Below are positions 1 through 9,041 of a stretch of DNA of 64,000 nt, one piece after another (position 1 is the first letter of the stretch; every line of letters starts with the position of its first letter). The notes under the pieces were generated by a model. The model was not told the origin of the DNA. It was given only the letters and a program-made list of their open reading frames with translations, and ran no database searches. The translations under genes were made by a program, and so were the position numbers. Source of the DNA: Fischerella sp. PCC 9605 (GTDB lineage Bacteria; Cyanobacteriota; Cyanobacteriia; Cyanobacteriales; Nostocaceae). The DNA lies in contig NZ_KI912149.1 of NCBI RefSeq assembly GCF_000517105.1, positions 1,203,946 through 1,267,945 of the forward strand, in the 5' to 3' direction.

Positions 1-1041
1 GCAGAAGGACTTTCTCCTGTCAGAAATCATGCCGATCTCAACCCTCATATTATTTCTACCTATGACCTGATATTGCGGAATCAGCAACTGGCGCAACAGC
101 TAGCGCCAGAAATAGTAATTCAAATTGGTGAAATGCCTACCAGTCCAGTATTGCGTCACTGGCTAAAAACCACCACCGCTAAACGCTGGTTAATTGACCC
201 CAGCGACCAAAACCTCGATCCCCTCCACGGTAGGACAATTCATCTGCGGGTGAGTGTAGAACAGCTAGTTGGGGAAGAGTGGGGGAGTCGAACAGATGTA
301 GAGACGCGCCATGGCGCGTCTGGGAGAGGGAGAGAGGGAGAGGGGAGGAAATTCTCCTCATCCCCCCATCCTCCCATCCCCCCATCCTCTTATCTCCACC
401 AATGGTGTACGGCAGAAGCAAAAGTCAGAGTAGCTGTTGACCAAACCTTAACGGGAATAAAAGACTTACTTGAAAGTAAAATCGCTTGGTTACTGTCCCA
501 GACTCTACCACCAGAAACCCCTATATTTATCGCCAACAGTATGCCTGTGCGGGATGTGGAATTTTTCTGGAAACCAAGTAACTTAGGTGTACGAACCTTT
601 TTCAACCGGGGTGCAAATGGCATTGATGGCACTTTATCCACTGCTTTGGGAATCGCCCATCATCATCAAAGCAGCGTCATGTTGACGGGAGATTTAGCAC
701 TATTGCACGATACCAATGGCTTTTTAATTAAAAATAAATTTGTTGGGCATTTGACAATTGTATTAATTAACAACAATGGTGGTGGAATTTTTGAGATGTT
801 ACCCATTGCCAAGTTCGATCCGCCATTTGAAGAGTTTTTTGCTACTCCTCAGGACATTGATTTTGCTCAATTGTGTGCCACTTACGGCGTGCAGCATGAA
901 TTGATTACTTCTTGGGAACGCTTGCAGACTCAGTTAAATCCATTACCTTCTAGGGGTATTAGGGTTTTGGAGTTGCAAACAAATCGCAAAGCCGATACCA
1001 AATGGCGTCAAGAGAATTTGGGTAGGTTTGCACTGATATAG
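1..1041 (+). CDS. menD: MenD, 2-succinyl-5-enolpyruvyl-6-hydroxy-3-cyclohexene-1-carboxylate synthase (5' end outside window)
   Basis: ThDP-dependent enzyme of the menaquinone/phylloquinone pathway; in cyanobacteria the pathway supplies phylloquinone to photosystem I. The frame is open from base 1, so the N-terminal part lies upstream; 346 residues are visible. The C-terminal ThDP domain shows TGDLALLHDTNG followed by INNNGGGIFEMLP, the GD...NN cofactor motif. Between LRVSVEQL and LHQWCTAEAK (about bases 268-403) about 45 residues rich in G, R, E, S and P do not look like MenD; the DNA there is a palindrome plus purine- and pyrimidine-rich tracts like the intergenic repeats of this window, inserted without breaking the frame. 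The family call is firm; activity with the insert is not proven. Confidence 0.93.
   Translation, partial: AEGLSPVRNHADLNPHIISTYDLILRNQQLAQQLAPEIVIQIGEMPTSPVLRHWLKTTTAKRWLIDPSDQNLDPLHGRTIHLRVSVEQLVGEEWGSRTDVETRHGASGRGREGEGRKFSSSPHPPIPPSSYLHQWCTAEAKVRVAVDQTLTGIKDLLESKIAWLLSQTLPPETPIFIANSMPVRDVEFFWKPSNLGVRTFFNRGANGIDGTLSTALGIAHHHQSSVMLTGDLALLHDTNGFLIKNKFVGHLTIVLINNNGGGIFEMLPIAKFDPPFEEFFATPQDIDFAQLCATYGVQHELITSWERLQTQLNPLPSRGIRVLELQTNRKADTKWRQENLGRFALI
298..321. repeat. Palindromic repeat inside menD (gtagagacgcg family)
   Basis: A near-perfect palindrome, GTAGAGACGCGCC then its mirror, lies inside the menD reading frame. It belongs to the same family as the palindromes at 1678-1705, 32259-32286 and 52464-52491, which differ mainly in the central bases. 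It is followed by gagaggg and cccatcc tracts that complete the in-frame insert. Confidence 0.8.
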
Positions 1042-1068
1042 TTTTTGCAACACAACCCAAATAAAAAG

Positions 1069-1086
1069 CCCCCAACTCTTTGGGGG
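1069..1086. terminator. Hairpin after menD, possible terminator
   Basis: CCCCCAA / TTGGGGG stem with a CTCT loop, 28 bases after the menD stop. The T-run lies on the minus-strand side (A5 precedes the stem on the plus strand), so it would terminate best in the minus direction; its use by menD is uncertain. Confidence 0.4.
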
Positions 1087-1090
1087 TAAC

Positions 1091-1179
1091 AGCCATGAAC
1101 TCAATAAACATTTACACTTGAAATAAGCCGGATAAAGTCTACACCCTAGCTTGCAGGTATTGCTAGCTGGGGCTTTCTT
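1091..1179 (+). ncRNA. Structured element, copy 1 (putative small RNA or 3' UTR element)
   Basis: From AGCCAT through CATTTACACT-GAAATA-GCCGGATAAA-TCTAC to a terminator-like hairpin (CCCTAGCT / AGCTGGGG, then CTTTCTT), this block matches 46957-47047 almost base for base. The hairpin is kept in both copies although stem and loop sequences differ. It is not recognised as a named RNA family; it could be an independent sRNA or a 3' end element. Confidence 0.5.
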
Positions 1180-1677
1180 AATGTTTACAGTAGTATTTAT
1201 TTACTACTCCAAACATTTTGTGCTGAGTAACCTCAAAAATTGTAGCATCATTCAGCATTTGCATGTTTTGCTTTACTAATGCGAACATTTAGCCTTAATC
1301 AGAGAAAATTTCGATAACTCTAAGGTTTAACAGTACCTCAAATCAAAATGAGGTACGGTAAAAACGCGATAAAAACTAGCGATCGCCCTACCTCGAACAA
1401 TGCTCCCACCTAAATGCTGCTGGTGTGGCATTGAAGTGTCAAGAGTTCCAAAAAAAGCACTAGTACATGATGGCGGAAATAAAGCTACCATTCTAAATCA
1501 ACGAAGAGTTTAGATAATAAGCTTTTTGACTTTTGACTTCCAAGGCAGCGTGCTGGGCTATCAAACTATAGTTAACAAATTCACACGATATTCCTCCCAA
1601 GGAAGAAGTAGTTGCCAATTTGCCAGATAAAAGGGACGCTTAATGTGAATTAGAGGCTGAAACCTTGTATTTTCGGT

Positions 1678-1705
1678 GTAGAGACGCGAAATTTCGCGTC
1701 TCTAC
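1678..1705. repeat. Perfect 28-bp palindrome (gtagagacgcg family)
   Basis: GTAGAGACGCGAAA followed by its exact reverse complement. The identical sequence is at 32259-32286; relatives are in menD and at 52464-52491. Origin and function are unknown; small palindromes of this kind are dispersed in Nostocales genomes. Confidence 0.85.
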
Positions 1706-2100
1706 AAAGCCCAGAATCCTTGATATAACATTGGTTTTGATAATTCACATCAGACGTAAGGGGCAATTTTACACGAATTTATAGACCAGCATTTACACCC
1801 ATAAGCCGGAGCTACGAATAAACTAGAACACGATCCGCTTACTATCAAGCAAACAGAATCACCTCATCCTGTATTGGGTGAGAATATTTTTTGTTGAACA
1901 TATTTTAATCATAAACAGTTATATTTTCTAATCAAAACTCTGCTTTATTTTTTAATAAAAACTTGTGCTTTGTGGGTGCTTTTACGTGGCACTAATACTG
2001 TCACTAAATAAGTCTTAAAAAGACAGATACCCGAATTATCACCAGAAGTCGAGGATCTTACAGGGTACAAAATATAAGGTTTGCTAAATCTATTTTAGGG

Positions 2101-2838
2101 TTATTCGGGTGGGTACGTTTGCGATCGCGCTCCCTTAAAAACTATCTCGCCAACGTCTTTGTTCTTACTAGAGAAAAGCCGAGCCACCATCTCGGCGCGA
2201 GACGAAACTTCTAACTTTCGGAACATCCGCTTTAAAGCTTGCTTGACAGAATTCTCTTGAATCCAAAGAGTAGTACCAATTTCAGCATTCGTAAGTCCCT
2301 GTGCAACCAATTCAGCAATTTGAAGTTCGCGGGGGGTGAGCCGATCGCGACTTGGAGTATCGAATGCAGTAGGCTGCACTCGTACTGTTGCTAACCAGGT
2401 GGATAAATGCAAACACAACGCACTTAGATCGGCAAGATTTTGTGTATTAAACGCAGGAGTACCGCGAACGCGGGTAAAGCCAACAGCACCGATAAGGCAA
2501 CCACTGCTGACGATTGGCCCGGCCATCACATGCCAGTGATCGGCACGCGGACAAATCATCTTCCATGCCTTTGGCGATAACACTAATGCTTCGTGAACAG
2601 GAGCATGACGCTCAACTAGATAGCGTAAAACCGGATTATGCTCTACAGATAAGGCTACTTCCAGCAGGTTCTGGAGACGACTGTTAGTAGGAGGAAGCCG
2701 ATCGAAGAAAAAAATTCCCCAACGATTAGCGGCAAAATATGTACCCACCCTATCCATGATCTGCGATCGCAATTCTTCCTCATTCCGCGCCTGGGCGATC
2801 GCTTGAAATAAAGATTGCAAAGAATTCGCCATTATCAT
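2101..2838 (-). CDS. LuxR-family transcriptional regulator with GAF-like N-terminus
   Basis: 245 residues. The C-terminus (about residues 165-225) is a LuxR/GerE helix-turn-helix, with RLTPRELQIAELVAQGLTN and a second helix around ENSVKQALKRMFRKL. Residues 1-150 lack a receiver Asp-phosphorylation pattern and look like a GAF-type sensor fold (SGCLIGAVGFTRVRG). ATG codons at 2838 and 2832 are both possible. It is divergent from the membrane protein/rhodanese pair at 3009, sharing the 170-bp region 2839-3008, and is a candidate regulator of it (inference). The ligand is unknown. Confidence 0.85.
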   Translation of the reverse strand: MIMANSLQSLFQAIAQARNEEELRSQIMDRVGTYFAANRWGIFFFDRLPPTNSRLQNLLEVALSVEHNPVLRYLVERHAPVHEALVLSPKAWKMICPRADHWHVMAGPIVSSGCLIGAVGFTRVRGTPAFNTQNLADLSALCLHLSTWLATVRVQPTAFDTPSRDRLTPRELQIAELVAQGLTNAEIGTTLWIQENSVKQALKRMFRKLEVSSRAEMVARLFSSKNKDVGEIVFKGARSQTYPPE

Positions 2839-3008
2839 TCTGCAAAGTGTACTCGATCGAGGACTGGATTAGCTAAAGAATAAACCTTATCTTAGCTTTA
2901 ACTTCGCAATTGCAGAACAGAAACCATGAGATCTAAAAACATTGATTGTACACACTGCTGTGTGTTTATAGCAAACCTTTACTGATTCACCCGAAAGGAT
3001 ACTTTAGC

Positions 3009-3449
3009 ATGACAACAAGTTTCAATTTTGATAGCGTGCGGGTATCTACACGCTGGATTCAAATTGGTTTTCTCATAGTGACTGTGGTTTTCAATCTCTG
3101 CTTAGTTACCCAACTTTTAACTGTTGGACTAGCCGTATTCCATAGTCCTGAATGGTGGAATATCCATGTTTGGTTTGTTCGTGGGTTTAGTGGACTGGGA
3201 GTGCTTCTACTAGGATGGGCATACCTGAGTCCGTTTCCTCGGAGAGTGCGGCTCCTCACTGCAAGTTTGATAATACTTCTGGGATTGCAATTTCTCACAA
3301 TTCACCTGAATCGCTTTTTATCTTTGGGCATACTTTACCCACTGATTGGATTCATGCTGTTCACTGCTTCCACAACTTTGGTGCATCGAGTGTGGCATAT
3401 AGTCTTTGACAAGTCAGATACCGAAACACTTTGCGATCGCACAATCTAA
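3009..3449 (+). CDS. Small integral membrane protein (DUF6220-like)
   Basis: 146 residues from the ATG at 3009, chosen because AAAGGA lies a suitable distance upstream; a longer frame from 2946 adds 21 poor residues. Four hydrophobic segments (around residues 12-40, 55-75, 80-98 and 104-125) are joined by short loops, typical of small four-helix membrane proteins. The family assignment is tentative. The gene ends 18 bp before the rhodanese gene and is probably cotranscribed with it. Confidence 0.65.
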   Translation: MTTSFNFDSVRVSTRWIQIGFLIVTVVFNLCLVTQLLTVGLAVFHSPEWWNIHVWFVRGFSGLGVLLLGWAYLSPFPRRVRLLTASLIILLGLQFLTIHLNRFLSLGILYPLIGFMLFTASTTLVHRVWHIVFDKSDTETLCDRTI

Positions 3450-3467
3450 ATTTGTAGGAGAAAAACC

Positions 3468-4310
3468 ATGTTTAACTATGCCCATCCTGAAGTACTTGTT
3501 GACAGTCAATGGCTTGTTGACCACCTGAACGACCCTAATGTTCGTGTAGTTGAAGCCGATCTAACTCCCCAGGCATACAATACCGGACACATTCCTGGTG
3601 CAGTCTTCTGGAACATGCTCACTGATTTGCTACTTCCCGATTACCGCATCAACTTTGATCCAATTGCCTGGGAAAAATTGTTGGCACGTTCTGGCATTAC
3701 CAACGACACAACAGTGATTACTTATGGCGATTTCCCTGCCAGTGGGGCATGGCTGTTTTGGCTTCTAAAAGTCTTCGGTCATCGCGATGTGCGCGTCCTC
3801 AACGGCAGTCGTCGAAAATGGGTGACGGAAGGTCGTCCTCTAACGACAGAGACACCAACCATTGTGCCAACCCAGTATCAAGTACAGTTACCCGACTCCA
3901 GCTTGCGGGCGTTTCACGAGGAAGTTCGAGAATCGATTAACAGGGCAGATCGTGTATTAGTGGATGTCCGTACACCTCAAGAGTACAGCGGCGAATTATT
4001 TATGATCGAGCCTCCCAAAGAAACGGAACGGGCAGGACACATCCCCAGTGCAGTGCCTGTTTATTATGAACTAGCTTTGAACGAAGATGGTACTTTCAAA
4101 TCGATCAAAGACTTGCAGGCACTTTACAGCGACAAGGGCATCATCCCTGATAAAAAAGTGATTACCTACTGTGCTGTTGGTGGGCGATCTGGGCATACCT
4201 GGTTCGTCTTGAAGTATTTGCTGGGCTATCCAAATGTGCAGAATTATGATGGCTCGTGGAATGAGTGGAGTCGTCTTCCCAATATGCCAATTGATATTGG
4301 GTTAGGTTGA
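3468..4310 (+). CDS. Tandem-domain rhodanese, thiosulfate/3-mercaptopyruvate sulfurtransferase
   Basis: 280 residues, normal for two-domain sulfurtransferases. The N-terminal domain (about 8-125) has HIPGAVFWN and, at the active-loop position, ITYGDFPASGAW without Cys, so it is the usual inactive domain. The C-terminal domain (about 155-275) has VDVRTPQEYSG, AGHIPSAV and the active loop CAVGGRSG with Cys235, the sulfur-carrying residue. A TAGGAG ribosome site precedes the ATG. It moves sulfane sulfur to an acceptor such as cyanide or a thiol; the in vivo donor cannot be told. It likely forms an operon with the upstream membrane protein. Confidence 0.92.
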   Translation: MFNYAHPEVLVDSQWLVDHLNDPNVRVVEADLTPQAYNTGHIPGAVFWNMLTDLLLPDYRINFDPIAWEKLLARSGITNDTTVITYGDFPASGAWLFWLLKVFGHRDVRVLNGSRRKWVTEGRPLTTETPTIVPTQYQVQLPDSSLRAFHEEVRESINRADRVLVDVRTPQEYSGELFMIEPPKETERAGHIPSAVPVYYELALNEDGTFKSIKDLQALYSDKGIIPDKKVITYCAVGGRSGHTWFVLKYLLGYPNVQNYDGSWNEWSRLPNMPIDIGLG

Positions 4311-4377
4311 ATATTCATGGTTAGGGTTGGCACGAGAAGGCGATATAGTAGATAGCTAGGCCATACATTTTAGGACG

Positions 4378-4893
4378 ATGAGCATTGTACTCGAAACGGC
4401 CAGACTACAGCTTAGACCTTGCCAGATAGAGGATCTTCTACTCGTCCACGAGCTTTGGACTAGCGATCGCATTCGCTATTTCCTTTTCGACAACCGAGTA
4501 ATTTCACTAGAAGAATCACGCTCGTTTATCGAAGACAGCCTATCGAACTTTGAACGACACGGATACGGACTCTGGCTAATCTTTGCCCGTGAAATTAGCT
4601 ATCTCGCTGGCTTTGCTGGTTTTCTACCTTCAGAGGAAGCAATACCCAGCTTGATCTATGGGATTCATCCCAATCTGTGGGGAAACGGTTACGCAACAGA
4701 AGCAGCTAATGCTGTATTGCACTACGTCCTAGAAGAACTTGCATTACCTAAAGTCAGGGCAGACGTAGATGAACCAAACATCTCATCTGTACAGGTGCTT
4801 GAGAAGCTAGGTATGAAGAGAACAGGGCGTGCAGTAATTAAGGGACACCCACTTCTTTATTTTGAACTTTATCGTTCAGAAGATATAACCTAA
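4378..4893 (+). CDS. GNAT-family N-acetyltransferase (RimJ/RimL-like)
   Basis: 171 residues. It opens with LETARLQLRPCQIEDL, the usual start of RimJ/RimL-type acetyltransferases. The acetyl-CoA loop is in the segment LIYGIHPNLWGNGYATEAANA, with the conserved G-x-G-x-A pattern, followed by VLEKLGMKRTGR near the C-terminus. The acceptor (protein N-terminus, antibiotic or small amine) is unknown. The gene stands alone, 67 bp after the rhodanese gene. Confidence 0.85.
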   Translation: MSIVLETARLQLRPCQIEDLLLVHELWTSDRIRYFLFDNRVISLEESRSFIEDSLSNFERHGYGLWLIFAREISYLAGFAGFLPSEEAIPSLIYGIHPNLWGNGYATEAANAVLHYVLEELALPKVRADVDEPNISSVQVLEKLGMKRTGRAVIKGHPLLYFELYRSEDIT

Positions 4894-4997
4894 ATATCCG
4901 TTGTCACGACAAGCTTACAAAAAAGCGATCGCTCTAAATCTGCCCCAGTATCCTATTGCTTGCTCACAAGAGCGATCGATGTCTGCAATTGCTCTAA

Positions 4998-6041
4998 TCA
5001 ACCGAATTTCAGATCGGAAGTCCGTAGAGAATCTGCTGTTTTCTTAATAAAGCTGGCTGTAGGTACTGCCATAAGTAAACCCAAAATTCCTGCAAATTTT
5101 GCTCCTAAAAGTAAACTGATGAATACCCAAGCAGGATTGAGTCCGGTGATACCTCCAATCAATCGAGGAGCGATAAAATTCTCATTGATTTGACCGAGGA
5201 TAATGGCAACTACCAAGACCTTGACTCCCAACCAAATATTTTGAAACGCTACTAACAAACTGACTAACGTGATACTTACAACGCCTCCAAAGGGTATTAG
5301 GCTGGCTATACCAATTCCCAGTCCAAACAGTAACCCAAAAGGTATCTGTAAAACCAGAAATGCAAGTATCATAATTGCGCTGAGGATAGTTGCTACGATC
5401 GCTTGACCCGCAAAGTAGTTTTGAAAACTTTGCTTGAGGGATGACTGAATTTGGTGATTCCACTCAGAAGGTAGCCAGCTTAAAATTCCATTCCAAACGC
5501 TTTCCCCATATAAAACCAGAAAAATAGTCAGTACTAACGTCAACACCACATTCAGAGCGCTATTGATAGTATCAAGTGTGACATTAATAATTTGTGACGT
5601 AAAAGACTGCATCGCTCCCGTCAGTTGACTGGTTAATTGTGTCGTAATTGTACTGAAATCAATTGGTAGCTGTTGCAATACTGTTTGCTCATCCCAGGCT
5701 TGCAGTTGTTGCCTTCCAGCCTCAATCCAAGCTGGTACGCGATCGCCAAACTCAACAAGTTGTTGAAAAACTAATGGGCCCAAGACTAGCCCAATAACTG
5801 CAAACAGTAATAATGTCAACAGCAGGACAAGCCCTATTGCCCAACCTCGCTTCACACCTCGTTCTTCTAAGAAGACGATGGGATAGTTTATTAGAAAAGC
5901 GATCAGGCTGGCTGTAAATACAGTACTAACGATAGGCTGTAGGTACTGGCAAAGTAAGAGTAATAGCCAACCGTTGACAAAAATGATTGGAAAAACTAAT
6001 CCTAAATTCAGCCAACGCGGCAGTTTTTTATCATCAGTCAT
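4998..6041 (-). CDS. AI-2E family transporter (PerM/UPF0118)
   Basis: 347 residues with hydrophobic segments at about 13-33, 37-55, 64-85, 155-180, 210-285 and 300-330, the layout of the AI-2E/PerM permeases. Family members export small molecules or act as Na+/H+ antiporters; the substrate here is not evident. It starts 13 bp after the KAP NTPase gene on the same strand, so the two are probably one transcript. Whether that pairing is functional is unknown. Confidence 0.88.
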   Translation of the reverse strand: MTDDKKLPRWLNLGLVFPIIFVNGWLLLLLCQYLQPIVSTVFTASLIAFLINYPIVFLEERGVKRGWAIGLVLLLTLLLFAVIGLVLGPLVFQQLVEFGDRVPAWIEAGRQQLQAWDEQTVLQQLPIDFSTITTQLTSQLTGAMQSFTSQIINVTLDTINSALNVVLTLVLTIFLVLYGESVWNGILSWLPSEWNHQIQSSLKQSFQNYFAGQAIVATILSAIMILAFLVLQIPFGLLFGLGIGIASLIPFGGVVSITLVSLLVAFQNIWLGVKVLVVAIILGQINENFIAPRLIGGITGLNPAWVFISLLLGAKFAGILGLLMAVPTASFIKKTADSLRTSDLKFG

Positions 6042-6054
6042 ATTTTTGACCTTA

Positions 6055-7695
6055 TTACTGACTAGAAATTGCTACTTTTTGAACAAGAATTGATAATCGT
6101 TGGTTTTGGGCAAGTGCCTTTTTCATCACCTCAAATCTTATAGGTTGATCGAGCCGATGTAATAACCGTGAAATAATGCGAGCGATTCTAATTTCATTTC
6201 CCAAATCAAACATTCCGCTAGGTTTATCTTCGGGGCATAAAATTTCATCACTGACATCTAACAAAGCTTGTATTATTGAGGGAATATTGTCTTGAGGAAT
6301 GTTGTTGGCGATGTCATCCTCAAGTCGTTCTAAAAATTCCCTAACTTTTGTAGTACCGTCAGGGCGTTTTTGATTAGCTAACTCTAAAAGTTTTTCGCCG
6401 AAAGCCTTGGTGTCACCAGCTAAAGCCAGGATGGATTGAATTTGATGATTGGATAATTCACCTGTTGATAAAGTCAATCGAAAGTATCTTGGAAATATTT
6501 CTGGACAGCATATCCGAAGTTGTTTACAGTAGTCTAAAGATTGTTGTTGCTCGTCGTGGTAGATATGACGCCAAACAAGTTCTAATTTAGGAAAAAGTTG
6601 CATGAGTATCTGTTTAACAGGTTCTTTATCCTCATCAGAAAGCTGAGATAGCCAAGAATTAAGAATACTTTTAAGTTCCTCTACAGAATAGCTGTCTTCT
6701 CCTATCAATAGGCTATAATTTTTGCAGATAATATCATACATAATTGGGCAAAATAAACGCATTGACTCTATAGCAATAAAATCAACTGGGTTGACTTCAC
6801 CTTTTACTACTGGATATATTACTGTAATCGCATTAGTAAGGCTAACAACATCGCGGAGATTATTAATAAATTTGTCTATTCCTTGCAAGTAAACATTACC
6901 CCAGTAGATTGAATCGAATAATTCCTGAGGCGTGTCAGCCATAACAATATCAAGTTTTTCAAACAGTAATCTACGCAGTGAGATTTTGTCTGGAATAGGT
7001 ACCTCAAAATTAAATTGAATAATTTTTTCCAAAGATGCTTCATTTTCTGCAAGTGCTTTGATCGCAACTTCTTTATCGAAGACTAAAAGATAGACAACGT
7101 TTTGAAAATTCGGAATCGCTTTGAAAATGCGAAATAGCTTCCTGATATCATCACTACCAAGCCGATCAATATCATCAACAGTGATGACGATTCGCCGTGT
7201 TTGCTGTATCAGTGTCTCTTCAACTTCTTCTTTAATCTCGGAGGTTTCTTTTTCTTTTTCGTCAAATAATCTCACTACTGGCTTAGTAGCTTGAGCATAA
7301 GGTAGAGGAATTTCAGAAATAACTTTAGCAATATCCGCTATTCTCTCTCTTAAGCCTTTCGGTACAGAAGTCTGTTGACTTAAAACATTTTCTAACTGAT
7401 CGAAAAAGCGTCTTGTAATATCTTCGTTTCCAGAAAATAACCACGGATTAAAAGGAACTATAATTGGTCGCTCGTTTTCTGGCTTTTGCTGGAGATAATG
7501 AATGACAAAGTTTAAGAGTGTGGATTTGCCGGAACCCCAACTACCGTAAACTGCGATCGCGAATCCTTCCGGACAGGCCATTTTGCAAATACTATCTGCA
7601 AGATATTGGGCAAAAGGTGCGTATCCTAGTCTGTCTCTTTCGGGATTGATCAGAGGATTGCCATCTGATTGATTATGAATTTCGTCCTGTGCCAT
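6055..7695 (-). CDS. KAP family P-loop NTPase
   Basis: 546 residues. Walker A is GSWGSGKST (residues 51-59) and Walker B is RRIVITVDDIDRLG (about 167-180). The sequence PFNPWLFSGNEDITRRFF after Walker A is characteristic of KAP NTPases. Many KAP proteins carry membrane helices inserted between Walker A and B; here that stretch (about 105-165) is a charged linker with no membrane segment. An AGGAGAA ribosome site precedes the ATG. KAP NTPases are sporadically distributed and several are linked to defence or mobile regions, so the location between menD and menB is suggestive. Function unknown. Confidence 0.88.
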   Translation of the reverse strand: MAQDEIHNQSDGNPLINPERDRLGYAPFAQYLADSICKMACPEGFAIAVYGSWGSGKSTLLNFVIHYLQQKPENERPIIVPFNPWLFSGNEDITRRFFDQLENVLSQQTSVPKGLRERIADIAKVISEIPLPYAQATKPVVRLFDEKEKETSEIKEEVEETLIQQTRRIVITVDDIDRLGSDDIRKLFRIFKAIPNFQNVVYLLVFDKEVAIKALAENEASLEKIIQFNFEVPIPDKISLRRLLFEKLDIVMADTPQELFDSIYWGNVYLQGIDKFINNLRDVVSLTNAITVIYPVVKGEVNPVDFIAIESMRLFCPIMYDIICKNYSLLIGEDSYSVEELKSILNSWLSQLSDEDKEPVKQILMQLFPKLELVWRHIYHDEQQQSLDYCKQLRICCPEIFPRYFRLTLSTGELSNHQIQSILALAGDTKAFGEKLLELANQKRPDGTTKVREFLERLEDDIANNIPQDNIPSIIQALLDVSDEILCPEDKPSGMFDLGNEIRIARIISRLLHRLDQPIRFEVMKKALAQNQRLSILVQKVAISSQ

Positions 7696-7797
7696 AAGAA
7701 ACTTCTCCTACTGGTAATGCGATCGTGGCACAGTAAGTAGGTAAGGCATTGCCTACCCTAAGATACAATTTTCAACTTGAAGTAGCATTCCACAGTC

Positions 7798-8631
7798 ATG
7801 GAAATCAACTGGCAAACCGCCAAAACCTACGAAGACATCCTTTATCACAAAGCTGATGGCATTGCCAAAATTACCATCAACCGCCCACACAAACGCAATG
7901 CCTTCCGTCCCAAAACCATCTTTGAACTGTATGACGCCTTCTGCGATGCTCGCGAAGATACTACCATAGGTGTCGTACTATTTACGGGTGCTGGCCCGCA
8001 CACTGATGGTAAATATGCCTTTTGTGCGGGAGGCGACCAAAGTGTACGCGGGCACGCGGGTTATCTAGACGACAGCGGTATCCCTCGCTTGAACGTGTTG
8101 GATTTGCAACGCCTAATCCGTTCAATGCCGAAAGTAGTAATTGCCCTGGTAGCTGGGTACGCGATCGGTGGCGGACACGTTCTCCACTTAATTTGTGACC
8201 TCACCATCGCTGCTGACAACGCAATTTTTGGGCAGACTGGCCCGAAGGTAGGCAGTTTTGACGGCGGTTTTGGTGCCAGCTATCTGGCCCGTGTCGTCGG
8301 ACAAAAAAAGGCGCGAGAAATTTGGTTTCTCTGTCGCCAGTACAGTGCCCAACAAGCGCTAGAAATGGGCTTGGTTAACTGCATTGTGCCAGTGGAACAA
8401 TTAGAAGCAGAAGGCATCCAGTGGGCAAGGGAAGTTTTAGAAAAAAGTCCCATTGCCATTCGTTGTTTGAAAGCAGCATTCAACGCCGACTGTGACGGAC
8501 AAGCTGGTTTACAAGAACTCGCAGGTAATGCCACCTTACTTTATTACATGACGGAAGAAGGAGCCGAAGGAAAACAAGCGTTTTTGGAAAAACGTCCGCC
8601 GAATTTTCGCCAATATCCTTGGCTTCCGTAG
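7798..8631 (+). CDS. menB: MenB, 1,4-dihydroxy-2-naphthoyl-CoA synthase
   Basis: 277 residues, normal for MenB. This crotonase-fold enzyme closes the second ring of the naphthoquinone in phylloquinone/menaquinone synthesis. Crotonase signatures are present: [11 protein letters not shown] near the N-terminus, [11 protein letters not shown] in the CoA/oxyanion region, [19 protein letters not shown], and [16 protein letters not shown], which is typical of MenB. The same pathway's menD lies 6.8 kb upstream on the same strand, with unrelated genes between. A strong hairpin with T-run at 8790 may end its transcript. Confidence 0.96.
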   Translation: MEINWQTAKTYEDILYHKADGIAKITINRPHKRNAFRPKTIFELYDAFCDAREDTTIGVVLFTGAGPHTDGKYAFCAGGDQSVRGHAGYLDDSGIPRLNVLDLQRLIRSMPKVVIALVAGYAIGGGHVLHLICDLTIAADNAIFGQTGPKVGSFDGGFGASYLARVVGQKKAREIWFLCRQYSAQQALEMGLVNCIVPVEQLEAEGIQWAREVLEKSPIAIRCLKAAFNADCDGQAGLQELAGNATLLYYMTEEGAEGKQAFLEKRPPNFRQYPWLP

Positions 8632-9041
8632 ACTATCTCTTTGTGTCTTAGTGACTTAGTGGTGAAAAATTTTTTTAAACCACTAAGACACAAAGACACC
8701 AAGAATTATTTAGCAAAGCGAATAAGCTTTATTCTTAGTTGAGCTAAATACAAGTGAAAAGTCAGCCACTCGTCTTGGTTAGAAATGCAAAAATCGCTCC
8801 TCTTTTCAAGGAGCGATTTTTGACATATCAAGGTTATTTCTAGACCCATAATTGTTAAAAACAAATTTTATTTGGAAATTACTAGAGATTCACTTTTTAC
8901 TGCCCACTTTCTCAGCGCCACACTCTGAAAAGCTTACTGTAAAAGGGTCTTGTATTCATTTGACCTTGACGAGTTTACTCAAAATTATACTTGACTTGAG
9001 TTGAACTCACACCAAAATTTTCTCAATCTAATATCAAAAGA
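8632..9041. other. Intergenic repeats and terminator after menB
   Basis: No gene seen. Bases 8637-8704 form an imperfect inverted repeat built on ctttgtgtcttagtg and cactaagacacaaag, a common Nostocales intergenic repeat. A terminator hairpin follows at 8790. Confidence 0.6.
8790..8824 (+). terminator. Rho-independent terminator
   Basis: Perfect 11-bp stem AAAATCGCTCC / GGAGCGATTTT around a 9-nt loop, with a T-run on the plus strand and an A-run on the other, so it can work for both directions between menB and the minus-strand gene at 9042. Confidence 0.75.

Larger units (their letters stand above)
1042..2100. other. Gene-free stretch of about 1.06 kb after menD
   Basis: No convincing ORF on either strand. 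It holds a C5/G5 hairpin at 1069-1086, a structured element at 1091-1179 that recurs near 47 kb, and a perfect 28-bp palindrome at 1678-1705. The rest is AT-rich and unassigned. Confidence 0.6.

Noticed and set aside
6055-7695. KAP NTPase gene as part of a recognised multi-gene defence system
   Set aside because: No nuclease, toxin or other known partner is adjacent, only an AI-2E-type permease; the evidence supports no named system.
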